Positions 16,723 through 25,673 of a stretch of DNA of 64,000 bases are shown piece by piece. The notes beneath the pieces were generated by a model. That model saw nothing but the letters and a program-made list of their open reading frames with translations, did no database searches and was not told the origin of the DNA. The stretch's first letter is position 1; the number at the start of each line of letters is the position of its first letter. Source of the stretch: Bdellovibrionota bacterium (GTDB lineage: Bacteria > Bdellovibrionota > Bdellovibrionia > Bdellovibrionales > JAEYZS01); the NCBI GenBank assembly GCA_040386775.1, contig JAZKEU010000012.1, forward strand, positions 62,001 through 126,000, read 5' to 3'. Both the position numbers and the translations under genes were made by a program.

Positions 16723-17742
16723 CTAGTTCGTTTTTCTTGGTTGATCTGGATCCCAGCCTTGTGGAGGCCAGCCGTCGATTTTCATACCAAGTGATAATCC
16801 CATTTCAGAAAGAAGTTCTTTAATTTCATTTAAAGATTTTCTACCGAAGTTTTTTGTTTTCAACATTTCTGCTTCAGATCTAGTTACCAATTCACCGATA
16901 TATCTGATGTTTGCGTTCTTTAAGCAGTTCGCACTTCTTACTGAAAGTTCTAAATCATCAACTGATCTAAAGAGATTTTCGTTAAGCTTAGGTGAAGATG
17001 TTGTTTCTTGACCTTCTTCAGGCTCAACAGATTCATCAAAATTGATGAACACTTGAAGTTGTTCTTTCATGATTTTTGAACTGAGTGAAAGAGCTTCTTC
17101 AGGCTTGATTGATCCATCTGTCCAAACCTCAAGAGTTAAAGCATCGTAGTCAGTTCTTTGACCAACACGAGCATTTGCCACATTGTAGTTTACTCTCTTG
17201 ATTGGAGAGAAAAGGCTATCCACCGGAATAAATCCAACTGGGAAACCTTTTGAATGAGCTTCTGCAGGAACATATCCACGACCGAAGTTCACGATGATTT
17301 CAGCATCGATCTTACCATTAGCACCAACTGTGCAAATGTGTTGATCTGGATTCAAGATTTCAAGACCATCCACTAACTGCATGTCTCCAGCAGTGATCGT
17401 GCAAGGACCTTGTTTTTGAATTCTAACTGTCTTTTGTTCAGAATCGAATTGTTTGAAACGAACTTGTTTCAGGTTCAAAATGATGTCTGTTACGTCTTCC
17501 ATTACATCAGGAATCGTAGAGAATTCATGTAGAACGCCTTCGAATCTTGCTGCAGAAACTGCAGATCCCATCATTGAACTTAAAAGGATTCTTCTAAGTG
17601 AGTTACCGATAGTAACTCCGTATCCTTTTTCAAGTGGACGGATCACAAATTTACCGTAAGTAGCTCTCAATGTGTCTTTATCCACATCGAAGCTTTTTGG
17701 TTTAATGAGATCTCTCCAGAACTTGTAATAGTATTCTTGCAT
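16723..17742 (-). CDS. rpoA: RNA polymerase alpha subunit
   Basis: 339 residues, full length. The N-terminal dimerisation domain (about 1-235) contains [18 protein letters not shown] short acidic linker (PEEGQETTS) leads to the C-terminal domain, with [16 protein letters not shown] and the helix-hairpin-helix DNA-binding part [21 protein letters not shown]. It scaffolds core RNA polymerase and contacts UP elements and activators. It follows rpsK directly: the usual rpsD (S4) is not between them. The 95-nt gap carries only a stem-loop. Confidence 0.99.
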   Translation of the reverse strand: MQEYYYKFWRDLIKPKSFDVDKDTLRATYGKFVIRPLEKGYGVTIGNSLRRILLSSMMGSAVSAARFEGVLHEFSTIPDVMEDVTDIILNLKQVRFKQFDSEQKTVRIQKQGPCTITAGDMQLVDGLEILNPDQHICTVGANGKIDAEIIVNFGRGYVPAEAHSKGFPVGFIPVDSLFSPIKRVNYNVANARVGQRTDYDALTLEVWTDGSIKPEEALSLSSKIMKEQLQVFINFDESVEPEEGQETTSSPKLNENLFRSVDDLELSVRSANCLKNANIRYIGELVTRSEAEMLKTKNFGRKSLNEIKELLSEMGLSLGMKIDGWPPQGWDPDQPRKTN

Positions 17743-17810
17743 TTTAAAAACTCCCTATGGCCTAAATGAACAATAATCAAAAATAAATAAATCAAAAATC
17801 CGCTAGTAAC

Positions 17811-17833
17811 AGTGCCCTCTAGATAAGAGCACT
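17811..17833 (-). repeat. Intercistronic stem-loop, rpsK-rpoA gap
   Basis: Plus-strand arms AGTGC-CC-TCT and AGA-GCACT with loop AGATA. A 2-nt bulge makes it the most diverged member of the family. It starts 4 nt after the rpsK stop. Confidence 0.6.
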
Positions 17834-17837
17834 AAGA

Positions 17838-18248
17838 TTAAACTCTTCTTCTCTTTGGAGGACGACAACCGTTGTGAGGCACTCCAGTCACATCTTTGAT
17901 TGTAGAAACTCTGATACCAGCAGCACCTACAGCTCTGATTGCAGTTTCTCTACCAGCTCCCGGTCCGCTAACGAAAACATCAACAGATTTTAGACCGTGC
18001 TCAAGAGCTTTCTTACAAGCATCTTCAGCAGTCAATTGAGCTGCATATGGAGTTCCTTTTCTGCTTCCTTTGAAACCTAACATTCCACCAGTAGACCATG
18101 AAACCGTATTTCCACCAGTGTCAGTGATCGTAACGATAGTGTTACCGAAACCTGCAAAAATATAGCAACGTCCTACGGAAACGTTCTTTTTAACTTTTTT
18201 CTTTACCGGCTTATTCTTTGCTTCGGCTTTTTGTGTATTCTCAGACAT
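17838..18248 (-). CDS. rpsK: 30S ribosomal protein S11
   Basis: 136 residues. The typical S11 core includes [18 protein letters not shown], the [14 protein letters not shown] segment and the C-terminal [16 protein letters not shown] Lys-rich N-terminal extension of about 20 residues precedes it. S11 sits on the platform of the small subunit next to the mRNA exit. It lies between rpsM (63-nt gap with a stem-loop) and rpoA. Confidence 0.99.
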   Translation of the reverse strand: MSENTQKAEAKNKPVKKKVKKNVSVGRCYIFAGFGNTIVTITDTGGNTVSWSTGGMLGFKGSRKGTPYAAQLTAEDACKKALEHGLKSVDVFVSGPGAGRETAIRAVGAAGIRVSTIKDVTGVPHNGCRPPKRRRV

Positions 18249-18271
18249 TTAAATTAACTCCTCTGGTCTTC

Positions 18272-18293
18272 AGCGCTCTCTGTGAAGAGCACT
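18272..18293 (-). repeat. Intercistronic stem-loop, rpsM-rpsK gap
   Basis: Plus-strand arms AGCGCTCT and AGAGCACT with loop CTGTGA. The one C/A mismatch is a G-U pair in the transcript. It lies 18 nt after the rpsM stop. Confidence 0.65.
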
Positions 18294-18311
18294 AACTCTT
18301 ATCTTTAGCTA

Positions 18312-18686
18312 TTAAACAGCTTTTTTCTTGTTAGCCACAGTCTTACGTGGACCTTTTCTTGTTCTTGTATTTGTTTTAGTTCTTTGACCACGTACTGGAA
18401 GACCTTTTCTATGTCTCATTCCACGGTAACATCCTAAATCCATCAATCTCTTGATTGAAAGAGAAACGTCTTTTCTCAAGTCCCCTTCAACTTTCATATC
18501 TCTATCTAAAATTTCACGAATTTTAGCTACGTCAGCGTCAGTCAATGTATCCGTTCTTAAAGACGGAGCGAATCCAGCCTCTTTACAGATTTTTGAAGCA
18601 GTCACACGGCCAATTCCGTAGATGTATGTTAATGCAATTTCAATTCTTTTGTTTCTTGGTAAATCAACACCTGAAATACGTGCCAT
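18312..18686 (-). CDS. rpsM: 30S ribosomal protein S13
   Basis: 124 residues, normal length. Seen: [26 protein letters not shown], the helix-turn-helix region, and the basic tail [18 protein letters not shown] that contacts the P-site tRNA. S13 is in the head of the small subunit and forms bridges to the 50S. It starts 3 nt after the rpmJ stop, so the two are translationally linked. Confidence 0.99.
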   Translation of the reverse strand: MARISGVDLPRNKRIEIALTYIYGIGRVTASKICKEAGFAPSLRTDTLTDADVAKIREILDRDMKVEGDLRKDVSLSIKRLMDLGCYRGMRHRKGLPVRGQRTKTNTRTRKGPRKTVANKKKAV

Positions 18687-18689
18687 TTT

Positions 18690-18803
18690 TTATCCCTGCC
18701 TTTGCTTATGCTTTGGATTTTCGCAAATAACTCTAATAGTGCCTTGACGACGAATCATCTTGCACTTCTTGCAAATTCTCTTAACTGACGCTCGAACCTT
18801 CAT
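18690..18803 (-). CDS. rpmJ: 50S ribosomal protein L36
   Basis: 37 residues. Read by hand from the complement: it starts [17 protein letters not shown] and ends [12 protein letters not shown]. The Cys-x-x-Cys, Cys and His residues form the zinc site of the C+ type of L36. It follows adk after a 99-nt gap that holds a two-stem structure, and it heads the alpha operon. The start is preceded by the ribosome binding site AGAGGAA. Confidence 0.97.
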   Translation of the reverse strand: MKVRASVKRICKKCKMIRRQGTIRVICENPKHKQRQG

Positions 18804-18844
18804 AATAAATTCCTCTGGTCATACTTTCATTTAAATATATTTAA

Positions 18845-18890
18845 TAGACAAATGACCGCAAACTTTACCTGCGGGACTTACACCTGTCTA
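18845..18890 (-). promoter_or_regulatory. Nested stem structure between adk and rpmJ
   Basis: Outer arms TAGACA/TGTCTA (18845-18850, 18885-18890) enclose inner arms CCGCA/TGCGG (18856-18860, 18870-18874). It lies 12 nt after the adk stop and 41 nt before rpmJ. It could be a leader for autoregulation of the alpha operon or a processing site. Confidence 0.4.
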
Positions 18891-18902
18891 GTGGTTTTGT
18901 TA

Positions 18903-19544
18903 CTATTTTTCTAATTCTTGTATAATTCGCTTGTAAATCTCTTCTTGGCTACCTAATCCATCGATGGATTTAAATAGGCCCATTCTCTTATAAAAATCTT
19001 TCAAAGGAGCTGTATTTACCTCATAAACATCCAGCCTCTTAGCAATGACGTCTTCCTTATCGTCAGGCCTTTGAACCACTTCACCGCCACAATTGTCACA
19101 CTTTCCTGCAACCTTTGTAGGGAAAGAGTCCACATGGTAGGTAGCCCCGCAGTTTTTACATACGCGACGACCTATAAGTCGACTCTTTAAATTATCTTGC
19201 GACACTTCCAGAAACAGCGCAACTCCGACAGTTCTATTTAACCCTTTCAGAAGGTCATTTAGGGCCTCAGCCTGCTTAATGTTTCTTGGAAAACCATCCA
19301 AAATAAACTTCTTATCCTGATTCTTTTCCAAAACCTCTTTAATGAGATTAATAGTTAGAATATCAGGCACCAAATTTCCAGCGTCGATAAAGCTTTTTGC
19401 TTCAAGGCCGAGGGGTGTTTGGGCTTTTATTGCGTTCCTAAACAAATCGCCTGAACTGATTTGCTTATATCCTTTTTTATCGACAAGTAGTGCCGACTGA
19501 GTTCCTTTGCCAGATCCAGGGGCACCGAAAATCAAAAGGTTCAA
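18903..19544 (-). CDS. adk: Adenylate kinase, zinc-LID type
   Basis: 213 residues. It interconverts ATP+AMP and 2 ADP in the cytoplasm. Seen: the P-loop GAPGSGKGTQ (7-16), the DGFPRN motif, and a LID domain with four cysteines (CKNC ... CDNC), the zinc-binding form. Its start overlaps the secY stop by 4 nt, so it is coupled to secY in the spc operon. Placement between secY and rpmJ is common in bacteria. The often-present map and infA genes are absent here. Confidence 0.98.
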   Translation of the reverse strand: MNLLIFGAPGSGKGTQSALLVDKKGYKQISSGDLFRNAIKAQTPLGLEAKSFIDAGNLVPDILTINLIKEVLEKNQDKKFILDGFPRNIKQAEALNDLLKGLNRTVGVALFLEVSQDNLKSRLIGRRVCKNCGATYHVDSFPTKVAGKCDNCGGEVVQRPDDKEDVIAKRLDVYEVNTAPLKDFYKRMGLFKSIDGLGSQEEIYKRIIQELEK

Positions 19545-20860
19545 TATTGTACCCTCCTACCTCTAATTTTAGTTCCTTTAAGGAAACTCTCATATTTTTG
19601 AGAGATAAGGTAAGATTGAATTTGTTGAGTTGTATCTAAAGCAACACCAACAACGATCAATAAACTTGTTCCACCAAATTGGAAAGGAATACCTGTGTAA
19701 TTAGAAATCAATGTCGGCATGATACAAATAGCACTGATGTACATCGCGCCACCCACGTTGATTCTGTTTAAAACTTTCATGATATATTCAGAGGTTGAAG
19801 TTCCAGAACGAATTCCTGGAATAAATCCACCATTCTTCTTCAAGTTCTCTGCTACATCACTAGGATTAAATACTACTTCTGTATAGAAGAAACAGAAGAA
19901 TGTGATCAATCCAACAAATGCGATGTTAAACAAAGGACCTTGAAACGATAATGAATCACGCAGATTAATCAACCATGGTGCTTGGCTAAACTGTGCAATT
20001 GTCGCAGGGAACATCAATAAGCTTGAAGCAAAGATCGGAGGAATAACTCCAGAGAAGTTCAGCTTCAATGGAAGATAATTCGTGTTCGATGACATTTGCG
20101 TTCTACCCGCTTGTCTCTGAGAGTGTTGAATTGGAATTCTTCTTTGACCAGTTTCCAAGAAAATGATCGCTCCGATTACAACTATCATTAAAGCTAAGAT
20201 TGCGATGGCTACGATTGGAAGAAGTTGGTTTTGATTAATAAGGTTTAACATCTTCATGAAACCGCTCGGAATTCCAGCAACGATACCTGAAAAAATAATT
20301 AAGCTTACGCCGTTTCCGATTCCTCTTTCCGTGATTTGTTCACCCAACCACATGATGAAACAAGTTCCCGCTGTGAGTGTGATGATTGTCATTAGCTCGA
20401 ATGGAATTGGCCCTACGAATGCAGAATGCACCAATGGAATTCCACCGTTAGTTTGTGACTTTAAGAACGTGCTGATCCCGTAGCCTTGAATAACTGCAAG
20501 AACAATAGTCCCATACCTTGTGTATTGATTGATTTTCTTTTGTCCCTGCTGACCTTCTTTTTTCAAAGATTCAAGAGCCGGAACCACAGCTGTTAAAAGC
20601 TGAAAAATGATCGAGCTAGAAATATAAGGCATGATCCCTAAAGCAAAGATTGAAAATTGCTCTAAAGCTCCACCCGTGAATGTATTGAAGAGTCCGAAGA
20701 TTCCACCTGCTTGAGATTGGAAGAACGCAATAACTTGTGTTGCATCCACTCCAGGAGTCGGAACGTGTACACCAATTCTGTACACAATCAAAACGCCTAG
20801 GGTAAATAGGATTCTCTTTCTTAACTCTGGATTTATAACAATGTTTGATACGCCTGACAC
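19541..20860 (-). CDS. secY: Preprotein translocase subunit SecY
   Basis: 439 residues with about ten membrane helices. It forms the protein-conducting channel of the inner membrane with SecE (encoded at 45386) and SecG. Typical segments include VYRIGVHVPTPGVD, the plug region near GGIFGLFNTFTGG, GERGIGNGVSL-like ITERGIGNGVSLIIF, and the C-terminal cytoplasmic loops with GIRSGTSTSEYI. It is followed by adk with a 4-nt overlap. It is preceded by a 56-nt gap with a member of the hairpin family. Confidence 0.99.
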   Translation of the reverse strand: MSGVSNIVINPELRKRILFTLGVLIVYRIGVHVPTPGVDATQVIAFFQSQAGGIFGLFNTFTGGALEQFSIFALGIMPYISSSIIFQLLTAVVPALESLKKEGQQGQKKINQYTRYGTIVLAVIQGYGISTFLKSQTNGGIPLVHSAFVGPIPFELMTIITLTAGTCFIMWLGEQITERGIGNGVSLIIFSGIVAGIPSGFMKMLNLINQNQLLPIVAIAILALMIVVIGAIIFLETGQRRIPIQHSQRQAGRTQMSSNTNYLPLKLNFSGVIPPIFASSLLMFPATIAQFSQAPWLINLRDSLSFQGPLFNIAFVGLITFFCFFYTEVVFNPSDVAENLKKNGGFIPGIRSGTSTSEYIMKVLNRINVGGAMYISAICIMPTLISNYTGIPFQFGGTSLLIVVGVALDTTQQIQSYLISQKYESFLKGTKIRGRRVQY

Positions 20861-20882
20861 AGATGTTTCCCTCTCCTATCTC

Positions 20883-20904
20883 AGTGCTCACTAATGTGAG
20901 CGCT
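20883..20904 (-). repeat. Intercistronic stem-loop, rplO-secY gap
   Basis: Plus-strand arms AGTGCTCAC and GTGAGCGCT with loop TAAT, 9 bp with one T-G pair. It lies 12 nt after the rplO stop. Confidence 0.75.
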
Positions 20905-20916
20905 AGTTAAACAGGA

Positions 20917-21360
20917 TTATTGTTTTACAACTTCTACTTTTCCACCAGCAGCTTCGATTGCTTTTTTAGCAGTTTCGCTGAATTGGTGAGCTTTTACAGT
21001 CAAAGCTTTCTTTAACTGACCGTTACCTAGAACCTTAATTGGAGCTCTACCTTTTACAAGTTTTGCTGTCTTAAGAGTTTCTGGAGTTACAGTTCCGCTC
21101 AATGTTTCAAGTTGAGTTAAATTTACGATAGAATATTTAGTTGCGAAATCTACGTTAGAGAATCCAAACTTTGGAAGTCTTCTGTGTAAAGGAGTTTGAC
21201 CACCTTCAAAACCACGACGTACTTTTCCGCCTGTTCTTGCTAATTGTCCTTTATGACCTTTACCTGCAGTACTACCAGTACCAGATCCGTCACCACGACC
21301 AATTCTCTTTTTCTTTTTAACAGAACCTTTTCTAGGTCTGAGGCTTGATAATAAACTCAT
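20917..21360 (-). CDS. rplO: 50S ribosomal protein L15
   Basis: 147 residues, normal length. The Gly/Arg-rich start (SLRPRKGSVKKKKRIGRGDGSGTGSTAGKG) threads into 23S rRNA. A globular C-terminal domain follows, with the motif GNGQLKKALTVKAHQFSETAKKAIEAAGG. It begins 1 nt after the rpmD stop, so translation is coupled. Confidence 0.99.
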   Translation of the reverse strand: MSLLSSLRPRKGSVKKKKRIGRGDGSGTGSTAGKGHKGQLARTGGKVRRGFEGGQTPLHRRLPKFGFSNVDFATKYSIVNLTQLETLSGTVTPETLKTAKLVKGRAPIKVLGNGQLKKALTVKAHQFSETAKKAIEAAGGKVEVVKQ

Positions 21361-21361
21361 C

Positions 21362-21547
21362 TTACTTCTCCACTTGTACGTCTACAAGATGTTGAACCTT
21401 ATAGATTTGGCCACGATTTGCCGGTGTATCGTTCACAGAAACTGTGTGTCTAATTCTACGAAGACCAAGGCAGCGAACTGTTTCTTTTTGAGTTACAGTG
21501 CAACCGATAGTGCTTCTTAATAATGTCACTTTAAATGTTTTTGCCAT
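21362..21547 (-). CDS. rpmD: 50S ribosomal protein L30
   Basis: 61 residues, the usual short bacterial form: KTFKVTLLRSTIGCTVTQKETVRCLGLRRI then DTPANRGQIYKVQHLVDV. It sits between rpsE and rplO in the spc operon, with gaps of 2 and 1 nt. Confidence 0.98.
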   Translation of the reverse strand: MAKTFKVTLLRSTIGCTVTQKETVRCLGLRRIRHTVSVNDTPANRGQIYKVQHLVDVQVEK

Positions 21548-21549
21548 GA

Positions 21550-22029
21550 CTATTCCTCTTTTCCTCTTAATGCATAAATTTCTTTAGCAGTTCTTAATTG
21601 TGCTAGGCCATCGATAGTTGCTCTTAAAGCATTATGAGGGTTTGTTGTGCCTACACACTTTGTAAGAATATTTTTAATTCCAGCAGTTTCTAGAACAGCT
21701 CTAACAGCTCCACCCGCGATAACACCAGTACCTGGTTTTGCCGGCATAAGGAGAACTTTAGCTGCACCAAATTTTCCAACTACTTCGTGTGGAATTGTTC
21801 CTTCAACAACTTGAACTTGCTGTAGTAGTTTTTTTGCTCCACGAGTTGCTTTACCGATAGCCTCTGGAACTTCGTTTGCTTTTCCTAGAGAATAACCAAC
21901 TTTTCCTGAACCATCTCCAACAACAACAAGTGCTGAGAAAGAGAATCTTCTTCCGCCTTTTACAACTTTTGCAACACGGCTAATAGAAACAACTCTTTCT
22001 TGTAATTCTTTATTTTCAGTAGTGCTCAC
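21550..22029 (-). CDS. rpsE: 30S ribosomal protein S5
   Basis: 159 residues. The double-stranded RNA-binding N-terminal domain shows [34 protein letters not shown]. The C-terminal domain has [29 protein letters not shown]. It helps set decoding accuracy at the mRNA entry. It follows rplR after 56 nt; that gap has a small hairpin (AAGAAC/GTTCTT) unlike the common family. Confidence 0.99.
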   Translation of the reverse strand: MSTTENKELQERVVSISRVAKVVKGGRRFSFSALVVVGDGSGKVGYSLGKANEVPEAIGKATRGAKKLLQQVQVVEGTIPHEVVGKFGAAKVLLMPAKPGTGVIAGGAVRAVLETAGIKNILTKCVGTTNPHNALRATIDGLAQLRTAKEIYALRGKEE

Positions 22030-22085
22030 TCTTTAATTCTCCTCTGAATGCCCCAAGAACTATCGTTCTTAGTATCATATATTTA

Positions 22086-22451
22086 TTAAAACTGTAGGCC
22101 GGCTTCTCTTGCAGCATCTGCAAAAGCTTTAATACGACCGTGGTATAAAAATCCGTTTCTATCAAAAACAACTGCTTTAACTTTTGTGTCTAATACTTTC
22201 TTGCCGAACTCTTTTCCAAGAGCTTTAGCCGATTCAAGATTGTTAGTAGACTTTAGATCTTTAGTAGACATAGAGATCAAAGTTTTGCTTGTGTCGTCGT
22301 CCACGATTTGAGCCGTGATGTATCTCAAAGATTTATAAACGCAGAGTCTTGGTCTTTCAGCTGTACCAAAGATTTTCTTTCTTACTCTTTGTTTCTTTTT
22401 GATTCTATCTGCTCTTTTTTTCGCAGTTTTATTTTTTAATCTTAATCTCAT
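22086..22451 (-). CDS. rplR: 50S ribosomal protein L18
   Basis: 121 residues. Basic N-terminus, then RPRLCVYKSLRYITAQIVDDDTSKTLISMSTKD and the C-terminal VVFDRNGFLYHGRIKAFADAAREAGL. It binds 5S rRNA in the central protuberance. Normal length and position in the spc operon (29 nt after rplF). Confidence 0.99.
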   Translation of the reverse strand: MRLRLKNKTAKKRADRIKKKQRVRKKIFGTAERPRLCVYKSLRYITAQIVDDDTSKTLISMSTKDLKSTNNLESAKALGKEFGKKVLDTKVKAVVFDRNGFLYHGRIKAFADAAREAGLQF

Positions 22452-22480
22452 AATGTTCTACCTTTATTATTTTTCTAAAA

Positions 22481-23023
22481 TTACTTACCAGCAGCCTTAC
22501 CAGCTTTTTTGCGGATAACTTCGTCTGAATATTTCACACCTTTACCGAGGTACGGCTCTGGCGGCTTGAATCCTCTAATTTTTGCAGCAACTTGACCAAC
22601 CAATGCACGGTTTGAACCGATAACATCAACGTGGGTTTGCTTTTCAACTTTAATTTCGATTCCCGCTGGAATATCGAAAATGATCGGATGGCTAAATCCC
22701 AAAGTCATTTCAAGTTGTTTTCCTTTAACACCAGCTCTGTAACCAACGCCCACTAGATCTAAAGATTTAGTGAAACCTTTTGTTACACCAGTTACTGCGT
22801 TTTGAACTAATGCTCTGTAAAGACCGTGAAGGGCTTTAGTTGGCTTCAATTCATTTGCTCTAGTGAAAACGATTTCTTGACCGTTAACAGTTGCCTTAAT
22901 TTCTTTTCTCATTGGCACTTTCTCTGTAGACTTCGCACCTTTTACTACCACTTCATTAGCTGGAGTGATTGTAACCTGAACTGCCTTATCGAAAATAACC
23001 GGTGATCTTCCAATACGTGACAT
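22481..23023 (-). CDS. rplF: 50S ribosomal protein L6
   Basis: 180 residues with two similar domains. Seen: MSRIGRSPV start, LVGVGYRAGVKGKQLEMTLGFSHPI, and the signature PPEPYLGKGVKYSDEVIRKKAGKAAGK at the end. It lies near the factor-binding stalk base. It begins 6 nt after rpsH. Confidence 0.99.
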   Translation of the reverse strand: MSRIGRSPVIFDKAVQVTITPANEVVVKGAKSTEKVPMRKEIKATVNGQEIVFTRANELKPTKALHGLYRALVQNAVTGVTKGFTKSLDLVGVGYRAGVKGKQLEMTLGFSHPIIFDIPAGIEIKVEKQTHVDVIGSNRALVGQVAAKIRGFKPPEPYLGKGVKYSDEVIRKKAGKAAGK

Positions 23024-23029
23024 AAAATC

Positions 23030-23419
23030 CTACCAAATCTTTAATAGATATTCGCCGCCAACTTTTAGCTTTTCAGCGTCAGTTCCGCTAACGATACCTT
23101 TGTTAGTGCTCAATACAGATACTCCGTAACCAGATCTTACTTTTTCGATTTTATCGTAACCGATGTAGTAACGTCTTCCAGGACGGCTCATTCTTTTAAT
23201 TGTGTTGATTGCGGGCTCACCTTTGTCGTTGTACTTAAGGTAAACTCTCATCATTCCTTGTTTATCATCTGCAACAACTTTGAAGTTTCTGATGAAACCT
23301 TCTTTTTTTAGAAGCTCCGCAATCCCTTTTCTTTCGTTAGAAGAAGGAATATCCACTTTCGTGTGCTTTGCATCTGATGCATTTCTAATTCTTGTAATGA
23401 AGTTTGATACTGAATCCAT
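23030..23419 (-). CDS. rpsH: 30S ribosomal protein S8
   Basis: 129 residues, typical. NFITRIRNASDAKHTKVDIPSSNERKGIAELLKKEGFI at the N-terminus, and SRPGRRYYIGYDKIEKVRSGYGVSVLSTNKGI near the end. It binds helix 21 of 16S rRNA and in enterobacteria represses the spc operon through the rplE region. No such site was identified here. Confidence 0.99.
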   Translation of the reverse strand: MDSVSNFITRIRNASDAKHTKVDIPSSNERKGIAELLKKEGFIRNFKVVADDKQGMMRVYLKYNDKGEPAINTIKRMSRPGRRYYIGYDKIEKVRSGYGVSVLSTNKGIVSGTDAEKLKVGGEYLLKIW

Positions 23420-23428
23420 ATTTTCCTC

Positions 23429-23734
23429 TTACCAGCTAGCTTTGATTACGCCTGGGAGCATCCCACGGCTTGCATTTTCTCTAAACGCGATTCTAGACAT
23501 TTGGAATTTTCTTAAAAAACCTCGTGGACGACCTGTAATTTTACAACGGTTGTTCACTTGTGTTGAAAGAGATCTGCGCGGAAGGCTTCCAAGTTTCACT
23601 TGAGCTTCATGTCTAGCTTCAGGTGTAGTGCTTGGGCTTTTGATAACTTTTCTAAGTTCTGCGCGAACTTTTCTAAACTTATCTGCCGATGCAGCTTTCT
23701 TTTCATTTTTTACGATCATTGATTTTTTAGCCAC
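23429..23734 (-). CDS. rpsN: 30S ribosomal protein S14, zinc-free long form
   Basis: 101 residues. This is the long C-minus type: [41 protein letters not shown] and the C-terminal [21 protein letters not shown]. The CxxC pairs of the short zinc form are absent. It sits in the 30S head. Spc operon, 8 nt after rplE. Confidence 0.98.
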   Translation of the reverse strand: MAKKSMIVKNEKKAASADKFRKVRAELRKVIKSPSTTPEARHEAQVKLGSLPRRSLSTQVNNRCKITGRPRGFLRKFQMSRIAFRENASRGMLPGVIKASW

Positions 23735-23742
23735 AGTCTCTC

Positions 23743-24282
23743 CTACTGTCTAAATGGAACGCCAAGGGCTGTTAGTAGCGCTTTACCTTGGTCATCGTTG
23801 TTAGCTGTTGTACAAATTGTAATGTTCATTCCACGAGTTTGATCTACTCTGTCGAAATTAATTTCCGGCCATACGATCTGTTCTTTTAAACCCATGTTGT
23901 AGTTCCCGCGGCCGTCAAAACCTTTTGCAGAAACGCCTTTGAAATCTCTTACGCGTGGTAAAGCAAGATTCACTAAACGATCAATGAATGCCCACATTTT
24001 CTCACGTCTCAAAGTTACGTAGCAACCAATTGGCATTCCCTCTCTCAATTTAAAGTTTGAGATAGCTTTCTTAGCTCTAGCGATAACTGGCTTTTGACCA
24101 GTAATTTGAGTTAATTCAGCTACTGCAATTTCAATCAACTTTGGATTTTTAGTCGCTTCACCAACACACATGTTGATAACGATTTTATCCAATTTTGGAA
24201 CTTGCATCGCGCTCTTAAATTGAAATTCCTTTTGCAAACCAGGAACTACTTCTTTTCTATATTTTTCTTGTAAACGGTTCAC
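23743..24282 (-). CDS. rplE: 50S ribosomal protein L5
   Basis: 179 residues, normal. [20 protein letters not shown], then [15 protein letters not shown], the [15 protein letters not shown] segment and [26 protein letters not shown]. It binds 5S rRNA. It starts only 12 nt after rplN, so the usual rplX (L24) gene, which normally separates the two, is missing. Confidence 0.99.
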   Translation of the reverse strand: MNRLQEKYRKEVVPGLQKEFQFKSAMQVPKLDKIVINMCVGEATKNPKLIEIAVAELTQITGQKPVIARAKKAISNFKLREGMPIGCYVTLRREKMWAFIDRLVNLALPRVRDFKGVSAKGFDGRGNYNMGLKEQIVWPEINFDRVDQTRGMNITICTTANNDDQGKALLTALGVPFRQ

Positions 24283-24294
24283 TGCTTACCTTCC

Positions 24295-24663
24295 TTATAA
24301 CACTTCTGGAGCTAGAGAAATAATCTTCACGAATTGCTTCGCTCTAAGTTCTCTTGCTACGGGGCCGAAAATACGTGTCCCGATTGGTTCTTTATCTGCT
24401 TTAATTAATACTGCTGAGTTGTCATCAAAACGGATGTAACTTCCATCCACTCTACGAACCTTGTGAATTGTTCTAACAATCACAGCCTTAGCAACGTCAC
24501 CTTTTTTTACTTTTGAATTAGGAAGAGCTTCTTTAATAGAAACAACAATGATGTCCCCTACTGAAGCTGTTCTTCTCTTAGATCCACCGATAACTTTAAT
24601 GCATTGGACTTCCTTTGCACCAGAGTTGTCAGCAACCTTTAAACGAGTTTGCATCTGAATCAT
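24295..24663 (-). CDS. rplN: 50S ribosomal protein L14
   Basis: 122 residues, typical: [52 protein letters not shown], and [31 protein letters not shown]. It lies at the subunit interface. It is followed directly by rplE, with no rplX between. Confidence 0.99.
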   Translation of the reverse strand: MIQMQTRLKVADNSGAKEVQCIKVIGGSKRRTASVGDIIVVSIKEALPNSKVKKGDVAKAVIVRTIHKVRRVDGSYIRFDDNSAVLIKADKEPIGTRIFGPVARELRAKQFVKIISLAPEVL

Positions 24664-24665
24664 GA

Positions 24666-24956
24666 TTACACTCCCTCTTGAACTGATTTTTCAATTACAG
24701 ATACAAGCTTCCATCTTTTTGTTTTGCTCAAAGGACGAGTTTCTACGATCAAAACTTTATCACCCATTTTTGCTTCATTTTTCTCATCATGAGCTGTAAA
24801 TTTAGCGTGTGATCTCATGTATTTTCCGTAACGAGTGTGCTTAACCAAACGGTCAATCTCAACTTTAATCGTTTTATCAGCCTTATCGCTAACAACGACT
24901 CCAGTTCTCTCGTTTCTTCTTCCTCTACCTTCAGTATGTGTATGAGCTGACGACAT
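24666..24956 (-). CDS. rpsQ: 30S ribosomal protein S17
   Basis: 96 residues. OB-fold core: [44 protein letters not shown], with a short His/Thr/Arg N-terminal extension. Two in-frame ATGs exist. ATG 24956 is about 7 nt from the AAAGGTG ribosome binding site, while ATG 24962 is too close to it, so the shorter form is chosen. It follows rpmC in the S10 operon. Confidence 0.97.
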   Translation of the reverse strand: MSSAHTHTEGRGRRNERTGVVVSDKADKTIKVEIDRLVKHTRYGKYMRSHAKFTAHDEKNEAKMGDKVLIVETRPLSKTKRWKLVSVIEKSVQEGV

Positions 24957-24969
24957 ATTCATTCACCTT

Positions 24970-25263
24970 TTATTTCTTAGTAACTTTTTTAGTTTTAGTA
25001 ACTTTTTTCGTTCCGCTTTTATTAGGAGCTTTTGCTTTAGGAGCAGCTTTCGGAGCTTTCTTTGCAACTGGTGCTGCATTTTTAGCGGCTATGATAGCTG
25101 TCATAATTCTAGCAACTGTCTTTCTTGTATCTCTGATTTGGATTGGATTGTTCAATTGTCCAACCGTGTTCTTCATACGTAACTCAAATAAGCTTTTTCT
25201 AACTTCTTGAGCCTTCTTGTTCAGTTGTTCTAACGATAAGTTTTTAATTTCTTTGTTTTCCAT
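24970..25263 (-). CDS. rpmC: 50S ribosomal protein L29 with Lys/Ala/Pro-rich tail
   Basis: 97 residues against 60-70 usual. The L29 helical hairpin occupies the first 65 or so ([29 protein letters not shown], then [22 protein letters not shown]). The remainder is a low-complexity tail ([16 protein letters not shown] then [12 protein letters not shown]). L29 borders the peptide exit tunnel, so the tail may lie near the exit or in contact with rRNA. Similar tails occur on L17 and on the histone-like protein at 63305. Confidence 0.96.
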   Translation of the reverse strand: MENKEIKNLSLEQLNKKAQEVRKSLFELRMKNTVGQLNNPIQIRDTRKTVARIMTAIIAAKNAAPVAKKAPKAAPKAKAPNKSGTKKVTKTKKVTKK

Positions 25264-25265
25264 AA

Positions 25266-25673
25266 TTATTCTCTCTCAAGGAATCTAGTTTTTAAAGGAA
25301 GCTTGTGCCCCGCGAGTCTGAAAGCTTCAAAAGCTTGTTCTCTTGTTACACCGTTCATTTCAAACAGGATTCTTCCTGGTCTTACTGAAGCAACCCAAAA
25401 TTCCGGATTACCTTTACCGCTACCCATACGAGTTTCAGCTGGTTTTTTTGTTACAGATTTATCTGGGAAAATTCTGATCCAAACTTTTCCGCCTCTTTTG
25501 ATAGAGCGGCTGATAGCAATACGACTTGCTTCAATTTGACGATCAGTAATCCAACCATCTTCAACAGTTTGAAGACCAAAATCTCCAAAATTCAAAGTAC
25601 TCCCTCTGTGAGCAATACCTTTTCTTCTGCCTTTATGTTGTTTTCTATGTTTTACTCTTTTTGGACTAAGCAC
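25266..25673 (-). CDS. rplP: 50S ribosomal protein L16
   Basis: 135 residues, normal: [24 protein letters not shown], the [25 protein letters not shown] loop near the A-site tRNA, and [18 protein letters not shown] at the end. Its first codons overlap the rpsC 3' end by 8 nt. Confidence 0.99.
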   Translation of the reverse strand: MLSPKRVKHRKQHKGRRKGIAHRGSTLNFGDFGLQTVEDGWITDRQIEASRIAISRSIKRGGKVWIRIFPDKSVTKKPAETRMGSGKGNPEFWVASVRPGRILFEMNGVTREQAFEAFRLAGHKLPLKTRFLERE

